In this document: positions 46,309-58,613 of the stretch, piece by piece
How the letters are laid out: the number at the start of each line of letters is the position of its first letter
Numbering within the stretch: the first letter of the stretch is position 1
Source: Lycium barbarum
Taxonomy: Eukaryota > Streptophyta > Magnoliopsida > Solanales > Solanaceae
Assembly (NCBI RefSeq): GCF_019175385.1
Contig: NC_083337.1
Coordinates: forward strand, 50,320,938 to 50,384,937
Direction: 5' to 3'
DNA length: 64,000 nucleotides
Translations under genes and position numbers: made by a program
Notes under the pieces: generated by a model
Seen by the model: the letters and a program-made list of their open reading frames with translations, nothing else
What the model was told of the DNA's origin: nothing
The model's database searches: none

Positions 46309-47993
46309 TGTACATAGCATACCCGACCATGAAGGTTCGGTGTTTCACATACCCGGCCATGGCAAGGCTCGGTGAGTATACATACCTGGACCTACCATGG
46401 CTCAGGGTTATCCGTACCCAACTGCAGTGGTGCGCGCGAAATATATATATATATATATTCTACCCGGCCTTATAAGCTCGGGGTTTCATAATAGTCATAC
46501 ATAGACACATATACATAAAAGCTCATAAGCATCTTTAGCATCATTACTATCGTCGTTCATTACATCTGTCCTTAGAGGATTACTCATCATATGAGGAATT
46601 TTGGTACAATAGTATCATATCGAGAATCATAAGCTTAGTAGCTTTTGAAGATAGCATCATTTGGAGGACATCATAGGCTCATAGAAGATTAGATATTAGG
46701 CCAAAGAACCATGCCTTATGAAAGAAGGGTTAGCCTTACATACCTTTCCGTTCAACTATTCTATCACTTGCATGTTCTCCTTCAATCCTCACGTTTCTAC
46801 CTTCATTAGAGTTATACTATCATTAGAAAATCGATAGCTTAGCATACATGACTAAAGCTAGAGAAAATTGGACAGTATCTCCTTTATTTATACGACTTCC
46901 TCCATATCATATATCAACTCCCAAACATCAATAATAACATTCACAATATCGTAACAATACTCTTTATTCACATACATTATCCTTACTTCTCAATTCACTT
47001 CCAATCATCCATATCCATGGTCATAGCACACGATTACATTCATTCATATACAATGTCTATCCCATGCTCTTAACATCATTTATAATATAACCATAATCAC
47101 AACACATCAAGAATCACGACTCAATCCAAGCTATTACTAAAAAATGACACTACTCCCACATTCATGGCCCATTTTCTATATACTTCTACAATCCAAGTGT
47201 TTCAACTTCTCAATACCTTAAAAAATATGAAAATACCATAAAAATTACCTTAGATGGTGTAGGAATGAACCTTGGGTGGAAACACTTCACTTGAGCAAAA
47301 CCCTAGTTTCACCTTCACTTGGATTCCTTGTCTTGGATGAACTGTAATAGGTTTCTTACACTTGATTCTCTTGGTTTGATGAATTTATTCACTAATATCC
47401 CTTGAATTCTTATGGGAGAAGTGTAGAGAAATGTTCTAGAGAGAAGGGGAGTGAAGGGGAAATGAAATGAAATAAACTTCAACCCCTTATTAACAATACA
47501 AAATCTATCCCGCTTAGATTTCACGGACCAACATACGGTCCGTATAAATTATACTGTCCGTATGTTTGGTCGTACTTTTGGTCCAGTGAGGGGTGATAAT
47601 CTGGGCTGATTATACGGCCAAACATACGGCCAGTATGTTGGGCCGTATATTGCCCAGTCCTTCCGAACTCATTCTCGTCGACTCGTTTGATCTCCAATCC
47701 TTATGGAACCTTCTTGACACTTGTTTATCACATCATTAATGATCTAAGGGAAGTTATAACTCTTCCCCAAAGCATCATTAAATCATCATTAACTTGTTAC
47801 TCATAAATCCTTTTCGATACATATCGTGTGCCTTGCCTTCTCTTGGCAAACTTTCTCCCCCTACCTCGAATGTCTTTGAAATCTTAATTAGGGTCCTCAA
47901 ATGTAATTCCTTACTTATTTAAATACCATATACTTCGTGCTCTTCGTTAGTCTATTCACTGTGCATCAACGAAAAATTTTCCAAGGTGTAATA
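46309..47993 (-). repeat. T3 3' LTR, truncated (1685 bp)
   Basis: Nearly identical to 56917-58613, ending GGTGTAATA (5' copy: GGTGTAACA) beside the PPT. Keeps the palindrome array (about 47520-47650), a weak TATA-like TTAATAAGG near 47483, the first donor AAG|GTAA near 47250, and micro-exon-like block 46744-46796 ending AAG|GTATG. Lacks the terminal hairpins and the LTR 3' end. A (TA)n run is at 46440-46459. Confidence 0.88.
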
Positions 47994-48008
47994 TTCTTCC
48001 CCCCTTAA
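47994..48008 (-). other. Polypurine tract of T3 with pre-PPT hairpin
   Basis: The reverse of TTAAGGGGGGAAGAA, followed (plus strand) by AACATTCG-TCCT-CGAATGTT at about 48009-48029, a perfect 8-bp stem. Confidence 0.8.
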
Positions 48009-48197
48009 GAACATTCGTCCTCGAATGTTAAGTCCTCGGGGATTCTATAAAAATTTCGCTAGAGTTTCCCCTATAATATGGCACTATCATCCTGTCACAA
48101 CAACCTATAATAACAATGCCTCACAGGGCCACATCATAGTAGCAATAGAGTTTGGCCACACACGACCCAAATGCATAAAAAGGAAAACATACATACC

Positions 48198-51025
48198 TTA
48201 TGATCTTGATGTCTCATCTTGGACCCCTTCCGGGGGCTGAAATAAGTGCGGGTACTTGGTTTTCATAATTTCTTCCACTTCCCATGTCATTTCTTCTCGG
48301 TTATTATTTCTCCACAAAACCTTAACTGAGGCTACTTCTTTGTTTCTAAGCCTCCGTACTTGCCTATCTAATATGGAAATGGGTACCTCTTCATAAGTCA
48401 ACTCTTTTGTCACTTGAACATCATTTACTGGCACGATCCTAGTAGGATCTCCAACACATTTACGAAGCATCGAGACATGAAAGACTGGGTGAACTGACTC
48501 CAGATTAGGAGGTAGATCTAACTTGTAAGCCACTTTGCCTAACTTGCGCACAATCTCATAAGGCCCACTATATCGGGGACTTAACTTCCCCTTTTTGCCA
48601 AATCTTATAATGCCCTTCATCGGCGACACCTTTAAGAATACCCAATCTTTAACTTGGAACTCTAAGTCCCTTCGAAGATTATCCGCATAGGACTTTTGAC
48701 GACTTTGGGCTGCTAATAGTCGACCATGTATGAGATTAAATTTTTGTATGGCTTGCTGGACCAAGTCTGGCCCTATCAATTTAGTCTCTCCTGCTTCAAA
48801 CCACCCAATTGGGGATCTACACTTTCGCCCATATAAAACCTCATACGGTGCCATTTGGATGCTAGAATGATAACTATTATTATAAGCAAATTCAATAAGG
48901 GGTAAGTGATCATCCCAATTTCCTCTGAAATCCAACATACATGCCCGTAACATATCCTTAAGAGTCTGAATAGTACGTTCAGCTTGTCCATCGGTCTGTG
49001 GGTGAAATGTCGTGCTAAGGCTCACTCGAGCCCCCAAACCCTCTTAGAAGGACTTCCAAAAATTAGCTGTAAACTGAGTCCCTCTATCAGAGATAATCGA
49101 TACTGGAACACCATGGAGTCGCACTATCTCTTTAACATAAAGCTTTGCATAATCTTCTGCCATATATGTAGTTCTGACTGGTAAGAAATGAGCTGACTTC
49201 GTGAGCCTATCCACAATCACCCATATAGAGTCATACTTGCGCCGAGAACAGGTCAAGCCTGAAATGAAGTCCATGTTAATTACTTCCCACTTCCAAGTTG
49301 GAATTTCTATAGCCTACAACAATCCGCCCGACTTTTGGTGCTCGATTTTTACTTGTTGATAGTTTGGACATTGAGCTACAAATTCCGGTATATCCTTCTT
49401 CATCCCCTTCCACCAATATATATATTTAAGATCATGGTACATTTTTGTTGCTCCGGGGTGGACAGAATAACGGGAGTAATGAGCTTCTTTCAATATTTGG
49501 TGGTGTAATCCTGCCACATCAGGAACACATAATCTGCCTCGGCATCGGAGAACTCCATCTCCTGCAATCTCAAATGATGACTTCTCCTTCTGAGGGAGTG
49601 TATCTCTATAATGCATTAGCATGGGATCTTCGTATTCTCTCTTTCACTTCCACTACTAGCGACAAGACTGCTGAATTCTGAATGGTAGTTCCGCTGCTAC
49701 CTGAGTCCACTACTCGAACTCCTAGGCTAACTACCTGCTGGAGCTCACGAGCCATTTCTCTTTTCTCTGGTTGTACATCACACAAACTTTCCATGGATCT
49801 ACGGCTAAGAGCATCAGCCACAACATTTTCCTTTACGGGATGATACAAAATATCGACATCATAATCTTTTAGAAATTCCAACCATTGTCGTTGCCGCAAA
49901 TTCAACTCTTTCTGCTTGAAGACATACTGAAGGCTCTTACGATCTGTGTAAATATCCACATAAACACCATACAAGTAATGTATCCGCATCTTTAATGCAA
50001 GAATCACTGCAGCCAAATCAAGGTCACGGGTTGGATAATTTTTCTCATGTTTTCGTAATTGCCTTGAAGCATACGCAATCACCTTACCATGTTGCATCAA
50101 TACACAGCCTAGCCTAATTCCTGAAGCATCGCAATAAACAAAATAACCTTCCAATCCCTCTGGAAGTGTCAGGACTGGGGCAGAAGTCAATCTATCTTTT
50201 AGCTCTTGGAAACTACATTCACAAGCATCTGTCCATTAAAACTTTGCTGATTTCTGGGTCAGCTTTGTGAGTGGTGCAGAAATAGAAGAAAAGCCTTCTA
50301 CAAATCTCCTGTAATAACCTGCTAAGCCCAGAAAGCTACGAACCTCCGTAGGAGTTGTGGGCCTTGGCCAAGTCTTCACAGCCTCAATCTTTTGGCTATC
50401 AACCCGAATACCATCGGCTGAAACAATGTGCCCAAAAAATGTCACTGAGTTCAACAAAAACTCACACTTGGAAATTTTTGCAAACAACTCTCGATTTTGA
50501 AGAACTCTAAGGATAGTACGCAAATGATCCGCATGTTCTGCCTCAGATCTAGAATACACCAAGATATCATCGATGAATACAATCACAAATAAATCTAGGA
50601 AGGGCCTAAACACATCGTTCATAAAATCCATAATTACTGCCGATGCATTAGTAAGTGCAAATGACATCACGCGGAACTCAAAATGGCCATATCTTGTTCT
50701 GAAGGCTGTCTTAGGGATATCTTTCTCCCTAACTCTCACTTGATGATACCCGGATCTCAAATCTATCTTCAAAAACCATTTGGCGCCTTGTAATTGGTCA
50801 AATAAGTCATCAATCCTTGGAAGAAGATATTTATTCTTAATCGTCACCTTATTCAGTTGCCGATAGTCAATGTACATTCGCAAGGAGCCATCTTTCTTTC
50901 GGACAAACAATACGGGTGCTCCCCACGGGGATGAACTCGGCATAATAAAGCCTTTCTCAAGCAAGTCTTTCAATCATTCCTTCAACTCTTTCAACTCTAT
51001 GGAAGCCATTCTATAGGGTGGAATA
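48198..51025 (-). pseudogene. T3 pol: RT, RNase H, integrase, chromodomain (broken)
   Basis: RT (50236-50973) keeps the DYRQLNKV region, [10 protein letters not shown] and FIDDILVYS. RNase H begins [10 protein letters not shown]. Integrase zinc domain at 49314-49622 has the second Cys of the CPNC pair changed to Tyr (CPNY), which should destroy zinc binding. The core has [10 protein letters not shown] and QTDGQAERTIQ, so the catalytic residues are largely intact. GPYEIV and a chromodomain (NREEMTWEVEE...YPHLF) follow to 48198. Stops: 50236-50238, 49314-49316, 49044-49046; a frameshift near 49640 splits RNase H from integrase. The frame is separated from protease by S3. Confidence 0.9.
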
Positions 51026-53964
51026 TGTTATATCCTGCATTTTCGAACGTCGAATTATTTGTAAGCTGAGGTGGGGCCCACACATCAAGATTTTTTTGGG
51101 ACATGTGAAAAGTTATATGAATCGTATATGTAAAGTTAAACACAACCCGTGAAGGGCCCTGGGGCCAAATCAAAGTGCAAGCCCTCCAAACGAATATTTT
51201 TAAGAAAACGTTTTCGGATGACCTGACTTGGAGGGGCAAAAACGGCATTATAAGTTTGGAATTTGGGAAAATGGCCAGAAATAAAAGTTGTAGATAATTG
51301 AAATAGCTTTCCAACGGTAGGTCGTGGGCTCCCATGCGAAGTCAGTACAAGGAGATATGGACGTTTTAAGGTCAAAAGGTCAAGCTGGGCAGTGAAATGG
51401 GCCCAACCCGATTCCAATTCGGGTCAGGCCCATTACCCACGCTTTTAATAGAAAATAAATCAGTTTCTCTCCCTCATTTTCAGATCAAGAAACCTGGAAA
51501 ACTCTAGAGAAAAAGAGAGAGGAGAGCCTAGAGAAAAAAAATCAATTTTTGACCAAAATCGGAGCCCCGAATCCCGAAGCCCATGAAGAGAAAAGTGTTC
51601 TACGTCGCGTTGCCTTCGATTTGAGCTAAAAATCAACTAAAAATAAGAGGGTGGACGTGGTGGCTGTGCACTTAAGGTATGAATAAGGCTTTTTTTTAAT
51701 TGTTAACAAGTTTATTTAGAGTTTTAACGGATTAGAACGAAGAAATAACGTGATAAATTCGTTTGTTGGTATGGCTGAATTGTAGAATGGGGTTTGAAGA
51801 AAATTTTGGATGAAAACAAATGTATTTAACTTGTAGAATGTGGAGGATGTTGTTAGTGTTAATTTTGACCTCTTTGCGAAATTATTAAATAGTTATATCG
51901 CGAATTGGTTGGTTGGGAAAATTTGAAAAATAATGTGCGGGCTGTTTTACGGCATATGTTGGTATTGATTTGGAAGTGTGAAGTCGAAATGAGGATTATT
52001 GCATTATGTCGTAAAGTAGACTAATTGCGTATATTGTGAATTATGAAAATTGTTGATGTTGTTGATGTTGTTGTTGGGTTGTTGTTGGTTGTGTTGAGCC
52101 GAGTTGAATCTCGGGGAGGCTATATGTATAGGGGAAATGCTGCCGAAATTTCGGTAGGCAAGTAATAAAATTTGGATTCTTAAAGGCTTGAATTTGACAA
52201 TTGGTAAACATGACCATTTGTAGATTTTGGACGAAATTGGAAGTGAAGCTAAGCGAGCATAAGGCGCAATCGAGGTATGTAAAGCTTACCCCTTCATTCT
52301 TAGGCATGTTCTGAACAAAATAGGCTCAGCCGCGAGCCTTAGATACGACTCCGTTCCTCGGAATTCGAGATGGAAATCCGCCCCAATTCCTTCAGTGAGA
52401 TTGAATCATTTTCCTTATAACTTGTCTTCAAAGTGAGCTTTAAGTATGCAACCTTCCTAAACGGAGTCGGAATACTTCCAAATGATTATGGACGACCTCA
52501 TAAGGTCTACTATCTGTAATTTACGTACGTCTCCTCGGGTTGGCCCGAGGTGGGCCCTCAAGGCCTGATACTTTTTGTATAACTTTAACTACTTTGTTTC
52601 TGTCCGACTTTCTCAGACAACATCTGGACTATTATTCTGATCATGATATGACTAATTTTTATATAAATTTTACAAAATGGCTTTGACATCTGAAAATCTG
52701 ATTCTGGTAATAATCCGTCGTGCCTTCCCAAGCAGGATATAGGCGCATATTATGAACGCTATCTAAATACCCTGATTTGACTCGCCATTTGGCCTACTTC
52801 AGTTTGATTGAGTCGGTATAACGATCTGTATGTATGTGGATTCTCATTAATCTGTTCGTGGATGTCTCAATGCTTCCTTTCACCGGATCCCGGGCCGGTT
52901 TATATCGTGCGGATGGGCCGCCGAGTCCCTTGTCGGGGGCCGGGTCCCATGTATGAATTTCGAAGTATGATGTGTCCGGTTCGGGGGTACTGTGGTATAT
53001 GTCGTTCCCGGTTACCGTGTATATGTTACGAAGTATGATGTGTCCGGTTTCCCGGCGTGTGATCTGTCCCCGGGGTTACCGTGGTTATGATATGATGTGT
53101 TATGTGACGGAGATGTTCGAAGATATGAAATCTTCTGAAATATGATATGTTGTGGCGCCAGAGGCGGGAGTGGCGACCACGTTCCTGTGCCCTATTATGA
53201 TTCTGTCTGTCTGATTGGATTCTGATTTTATCTGTCTGATATGGATTCTGATTCCGCCTGTCCGTATGGATTGTGATTCTGCCCGTCCGTCTGGACCATA
53301 ATTCTGTCCGTCCGTTTGATTTATGGTTCTGTCCGTTATACTTCTGTGCTTCCGGTTCATGTTATGATTATGTTTGTTATGTTTCTGCTTTACATACTCG
53401 GTACATTTTTCGTACTGACCCCCGGTTCTTCGGGGGCTGCGCTACATGCCCGCAGGTACAGACGCACCTGAAGATACGCCGCCAGTCTAGGGCTCAGATA
53501 CTGCTATTTTGAAGAGCTCCTTTGGTCCGGAGCGTGTACTTTTGGTATATACCTTCTGTCTTCTGTACGGCGGGGCCCTGTCCCGTCATATGACTCTGTA
53601 AGTCTGTTAGAGGCCTGTAGATATGTTTGTGGGTTAGGGTCTTTCTGTACGGATGTGTGTATATGTTTTGTTTGGGGCGACCCCATTCGCCGCGGCAGCC
53701 GGTCCGCATATGTTTATATGTTGCTTTGTTGGCCGGTGTGGCCTTTGTTGGCATTTTCTGTGCGCAGGGTTATTTTGGATAGTCTGTAAAACAAAGGAAA
53801 CTCTGCCAAATTTTTTTTGGAAATTATCTAAATTTGAAATATAGCCTTGACGGCTTCTGCTTTATACTTGAATGCGTTTGATAACAGTTGAGATAGCATT
53901 GGATATATGTGTTTGGGTGCCCAGATCGGGTACTAGTCACGGCCCACGGGGTTGGGTCGTGACA
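51026..53964 (+). mobile_element. S3: solo LTR (2939 bp) inside T3
   Basis: Starts TGTTATATCCTG, ends GGGTCGTGACA, perfect duplications GAATA (51021-51025 and 53965-53969); it interrupts T3 coding after ISI of the linker between protease and RT. No interior. Modules: first donor TTAAG|GTATG 51676/51677; palindrome CCGAAATTTCGG 52143-52154; acceptor ATTTGTAG ending 52223; micro-exon-like block 52224-52274; donor GTATGTAAAGCT; degenerate tandem repeat of a ~28-base 'ctgtccgtctggat' unit 53205-53340; terminal hairpins 53390-53465. Same family as E5. Confidence 0.94.
53205..53340. repeat. Degenerate ~28-base minisatellite in S3
   Basis: Five to six units containing CTGTCCGT and GATTCTG variants in tandem. 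Similar but less regular units are not obvious in the related LTR E5. Confidence 0.6.
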
Positions 53965-53969
53965 GAATA

Positions 53970-55946
53970 GATATAGGCTTAGTGTCTGGTAACACATCAG
54001 TAGCAAAATCAATCTCCCGCTCGGGAGGGATGCCTGGTAGCTCTTCCGGAAACACATCCGGAAATTCATTCACCACGGGGACTGACTGAAGAGTTGGCGG
54101 TTCAGCTTCTACATCTTGAACCCGCACTAGATGATAAATGCAACCTTTTGTGATCATTTTCCTTGCTTTAAGATAGGAAATAAACATACCTTTTGGTGAT
54201 GCAGTATTCCCTTTTCGTTCTAAAACTGGTTCTCCCTGAAATTGGAAACGAACCATTTTCATTCTACAATCAACATTGGCATAGCAAGAAGTCAACCAAT
54301 CCATTCCCATAATAACATCAAAATCCACCATTTTTAACTCATGCAAGTCAATCATAGTACGACGGTCACAAATCATAACTATATAGTTTCTATATACTCG
54401 GCTAGCTATTACCGATTCAACAACAGGTGTAGACACCTCAAAAGGTTTGATCGACTCCGGTTTCACTCTAAACTGACCCGCAATATACGGAGTAACATAT
54501 GAAAATGTGGAGCCCGGATCTACCAAAGCATATACATCATGAGAAAATACCGATAATATACCTGTGACCACATCAGGAGAAGACTCAAGATCCTGGCGTC
54601 TAGCCAAAGCATAAATACGGTGCTGAGGATCGCTAGAACTGGCGACTCTCCCTCTGCCTCTAACATGGCCAACCGGCGCATGTGAACTTGGCCTCATAGG
54701 GCGTATAGATGACGAAAATCCGGCTACCGACCCTGAAGGCTGGGTCCTACCTCTACCACCAACTGAGGGGAAATCACGCATAATATGGCCTGGTCGACCA
54801 CATGAATAGCAAACCTCTGAACCTAGTCGGCACTGACCCCAATGTAACTTCCCACACTCGGAACATCGTGGCACGAGTGGCATCGCCTGAGCTGAATCAC
54901 CCCTGAACTGCGATCCCGAAAAGCTCTGACTCGGTCCGAAATAAGTAGTCCATCAAATCCCTGGCCTGAAAATCGCGGAGGCGCACTAGTCATAGAATGG
55001 CCTGAATGCCTCAAAAATTGTTATCTGTGCCCGTCTCTATACTCACTCATCGGACTCGAAGATCTAGCCCTCTTGTTATACCCTCTATCATGCTCACACT
55101 CACTTCTTTATTGTTGTAGGCTTTCTTCTAAATTTTGAGTATGGGCTTGAATGCGTGAAATATCCATATTGTCCTGAAGGGACGCAGTCAAGCACCTATC
55201 CATCAAATGTGGCCCTAGGCCTTTCACAAATCGGTGCACTCGGTCACCCATATCCGCTACCATGGCCGAAGCATACCTAGCCATGGAATTGAAGTGGATA
55301 TTATACTCTAAAGCACTCATGCTTCCTTGCCTCAAATTCAAAAACTTATCGGCTATAGCTCGCCAAACTTCTAGAGGCAGGTAATGTTGGAGGAAAGCAT
55401 CTACAAATTCTTGCCATACTGAGAGACGCACATTGGATCCCCGTGAAGCCATCCAAATCGTGTACCAATGAACCGAAACATCCCTCAATCTATATGATGC
55501 TAACTCCACCGATTCAGTGTCCGAAGCATGTATCAACCGAAGTGTCCTCAACATTCCATCAATAAAATTCTGCGGGTCCTCATCCGGCTTTGATCAAGGA
55601 ATTTCGTAGGGTCCAAGCTAATAAAATCACGGGCCCTTGCACTAATAGCCCTATCACCTTGCCCTGTACTTTGTCGCTGAGTCTGGGTAGCAACCAATTG
55701 AGTAAGAAAATGAATGGCCTCTTTCACATCATGGCCTGAAGTATCCGATGGAGGAGCCGGAGGTGCTAGAGCTGGGGCGGAGGCTCCCTCATGCTCCTCA
55801 GAAATAGACACTAAATAGGAGGACTGAGATTGAGCCGCATTCTGGGACTCACTTTCCTCTACAACCGTTGGTTGTGCTCTTTCAGCCAGCTTTTCTGCCA
55901 CTATCTTGCCCTTTTGGGCTGCCATAGCCTTTCTCTTTACAGGCAT
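53970..55946 (-). pseudogene. T3 gag-protease (broken, interrupted by S3)
   Basis: Start ATG at 55944-55946 (MPVKRKA). The Gag core WQEFVDAFLQHYLP...FNSMARYA is at 55108-55554. First finger CSECGKLHWGQC and knuckle CYSCGRPGHIMRDF follow; the last zinc-binding Cys of the knuckle is Phe here. Protease motif is DPGSTFSYV. The frame shifts near 55600 (within the FLDQSRMR stretch), near 55105-55110, and between 54823 and 54883. The remaining open frame (53970-54883) reads through protease into S3, which ends it. Compared with T2, T3 has lost the knuckle Cys but lacks the T2 Trp-to-stop in Gag. Confidence 0.88.
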
Positions 55947-56056
55947 TTCTGAAATACATAACACACGGTTGAGGGGAAGGAAGTTCTTATATCATAGCTC
56001 TATCGCACGATCTGATGAAGAAAGAAGGTCATTCGTTCCTAAAATGCCCGCATCCT

Positions 56057-56096
56057 CTTGTTTATAAGTGTGGTACGCAACACACCCATAACCAAA
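56057..56096 (-). promoter_or_regulatory. Leader hairpin of T3
   Basis: Minus strand TTGGTTATGGGTGTG pairs with CCACACTTATAAACAAG, with G-U and minor mismatches; loop contains GTAC. Same position as in T2. Confidence 0.6.
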
Positions 56097-56139
56097 ACTT
56101 TACTGAACACGGCTCGTAGACACACCCTAGGACAGAACT

Positions 56140-56151
56140 GCTCTGATACCA
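56140..56151 (-). other. Primer binding site of T3, tRNA-Met type
   Basis: The reverse of TGGTATCAGAGC, four bases from the LTR end at 56156; a perfect match to the consensus. Confidence 0.9.
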
Positions 56152-56155
56152 CTTT

Positions 56156-58613
56156 TGTCACGACCCGACCGGAGGGCCGCGACGGGCGCCCGGTACTAAC
56201 CCACCCGGGCACCTCTTATCATACTTTCACATTTACATCTAGGTGAGCCACATAGCTAAATCATACTTTTATTCCTCATTCATACTATTTCCATTGGGCA
56301 ATAATACACTTATATCATCATCACAACTATGCCCATAACAATGTACATAAGCTGACGAGGCTAACAAGATGATATCCAAAATATAGGACGACAAGGCCAA
56401 ACACATCTACCCATATACACATGTCTACGAGCCTCTAAGGAGAGTATGTCATATCATATAGGCAGGACAGGACCCCGCTATGCCCATAAATATGCACACA
56501 AAAGAATAAATACTAAAAGTTGTAGCTCCGAATGAAATGGAGTTCCGCTATATAGTCCCTGAGTAATAAAGCTATGGATCAAGCCTGTCTCCCTAGCCAC
56601 TTGCGGGCATGACGCAACGTCCATAAACAAAAGGACGTCAGTACGAAGAATGTACTGAGTATGTAAAGCATGATCAACATCATTATGAAAGCATAATAGA
56701 CAACATAAGAAATAGCATAGGATGGGAGATAGTAGTATCATCGTCATAAACACTTACTTGCTTTTCATAGGGACTTTACATTTCTAACGTGATTGTGTAC
56801 ATACATCCATATCCGTATCCGTACTCATTTATATTCGTATCCATTTTTGTATTCATAGCATATTTGTATTTATACTCATATTTATATCGTATACATATCC
56901 ATATCATTTACATAGCATACCCGACCATGAAGGTTCAGTGTCTCGCATACCCGGCCATGGCAAAGCTCGGTGAGTATAAATACGTGGCTCTACCAAGGCT
57001 CATGCTATCCATACCAAACTGCAGTGGTGCGCGCGCAATATATATATATATATATATATATATTCTACCCGGCCATATAAGCTCGGGGTTTCATAATAGT
57101 CATACATAAACACATATACATAAAAGCTCATAAGCATCTTTAGCATCATTACTCATCGTTCATTACATCTATCCTTAGAGGATTACTCATCATATAAGGA
57201 ATTTTGTACAATCGTAACATATCGAGAATCATGAGATTAGTAGCTTTTGAAGATAGCATCATTTGGAGCACATCATAGGCTCATAGAAGATTTTATATTT
57301 GGCCAAAGAACCATGCCTTGTGAAAGAAGGGTTAGCCTTACATACCTTTCCGTTCAACTATTCTATCACTTGCACGTTCTCCTTCAATGCTCACGTTTCT
57401 ACCTTCATTAGAGTTATACTATCATTAGAAATTCGGTAGCTTAGCATACATGACTAAAGCTAGAGAAAATTGGACAGTATCTCCTTTATTTATACGACTT
57501 CGTCCATATCATATATCAACTCCCAAACATCAATAATAACATTCACAATATCGTAACAATACTCTTTATTCACATACATTATCCTTACTTCTCAATTCAC
57601 TTCCAATCATCCATATCCATGGTCATAGCACACGATTACATTCATTCATATACAATGTCTATCCCATTCTCTTAACATCATTTATAATATAACCATAATC
57701 ACAACACATCAAGAATCACGACTCAATCCAAGCTATTACTAAAAAATGACACTACTCCCACATTCATGGCCCATTTTCTATATACTTCTACAATCCAAGT
57801 GTTTCAACTTCTCAATACCTTAAAAAACATGAAAATACCATAAAAATTACCTTAGATGGTGTAGGAATGAACCTTGGGTGGAAACACTTCACTTGAGCAA
57901 AACCCTAGTTTCACCTTCACTTGGATTCCTTGTCTTGGATGAACTGTAATAGGTTTCTTACACTTGATTCTCTTGGTTTGATGAATTTATTCACTAATAT
58001 CCCTTGAATTCTTATGGGAGAAGTGTAGAGAAATGTTCTAGAGAGAAGGGGAGTGAAGGGGAAATGAAATGAAATAAACTTCAACCCCTTATTAATAACA
58101 CAAAATTTGTCCCGCTTGGATTACACGGACCAACATACGGTTTGTATAAATTATACTGACCGTATGTTTGGTCGTACTTTTGGTCTAGTGAGGGGTGCTA
58201 ATATGGGCTGATTATACAGCCAAACATACGGCCAGTATAATTTATACGGCCAGTATGTTGGGCCGTATAATGCCCAGTCCTTCCAAACTCATTCTCATCG
58301 ACTCGTTTGATCTTCAATCCTTATGGAACCTTCTTGACACTTTTTTATGACCTCATTAACGATCTAAGGGACATTATACCTCTTCTCCAAAGCATCATTA
58401 AATCATCATTAACTTGTTACTCGTAAATCCTTTCTGATACATATCGTATGCCTTGCCTTCTCTTGGCAAACTTTCTCCCCCTACCTCGAATGTCTTCGAA
58501 ATCTTAATTAAGGTCATCAAATGTCATTCCTTACTTATTGAAATACCATATACTTCGTGCTCTTCGTTAGTCTATTCACTGTGCATCAACGAAAATTTTT
58601 CCAAGGTGTAACA
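56156..58613 (-). repeat. T3 5' LTR (2458 bp)
   Basis: From TGTCACGACCCG at 56156 to GGTGTAACA at 58613. Modules on the minus strand: palindrome array 58130-58265 (units such as CATACGGCC and CCGTATGTTGG); TATA-like TTAATAAGG near 58090; first donor AAG|GTAA near 57852; micro-exon-like block 57346-57398 ending AAG|GTATG; (TA)n 57039-57062; 'acccggccatggca' tandem units 56920-57080; terminal hairpins 56600-56680. Confidence 0.92.

Larger units (their letters stand above)
46309..58613 (-). mobile_element. T3: minus-strand Ty3/gypsy chromovirus, 3' LTR truncated, split by S3
   Basis: Same family as T2: 5' LTR 56156-58613, PBS 56140-56151, gag-protease 53970-55946, pol 48198-51020, PPT 47994-48008, truncated 3' LTR 46309-47993. 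A + strand solo LTR (51026-53964) interrupts it between protease and RT. The bases beyond the right LTR end are TATAG within T4 RT-RNase H coding, so T3 inserted in T4; the left target copy was lost at the junction 46301-46308. Stops and frameshifts in all domains show it is defective. Confidence 0.9.
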
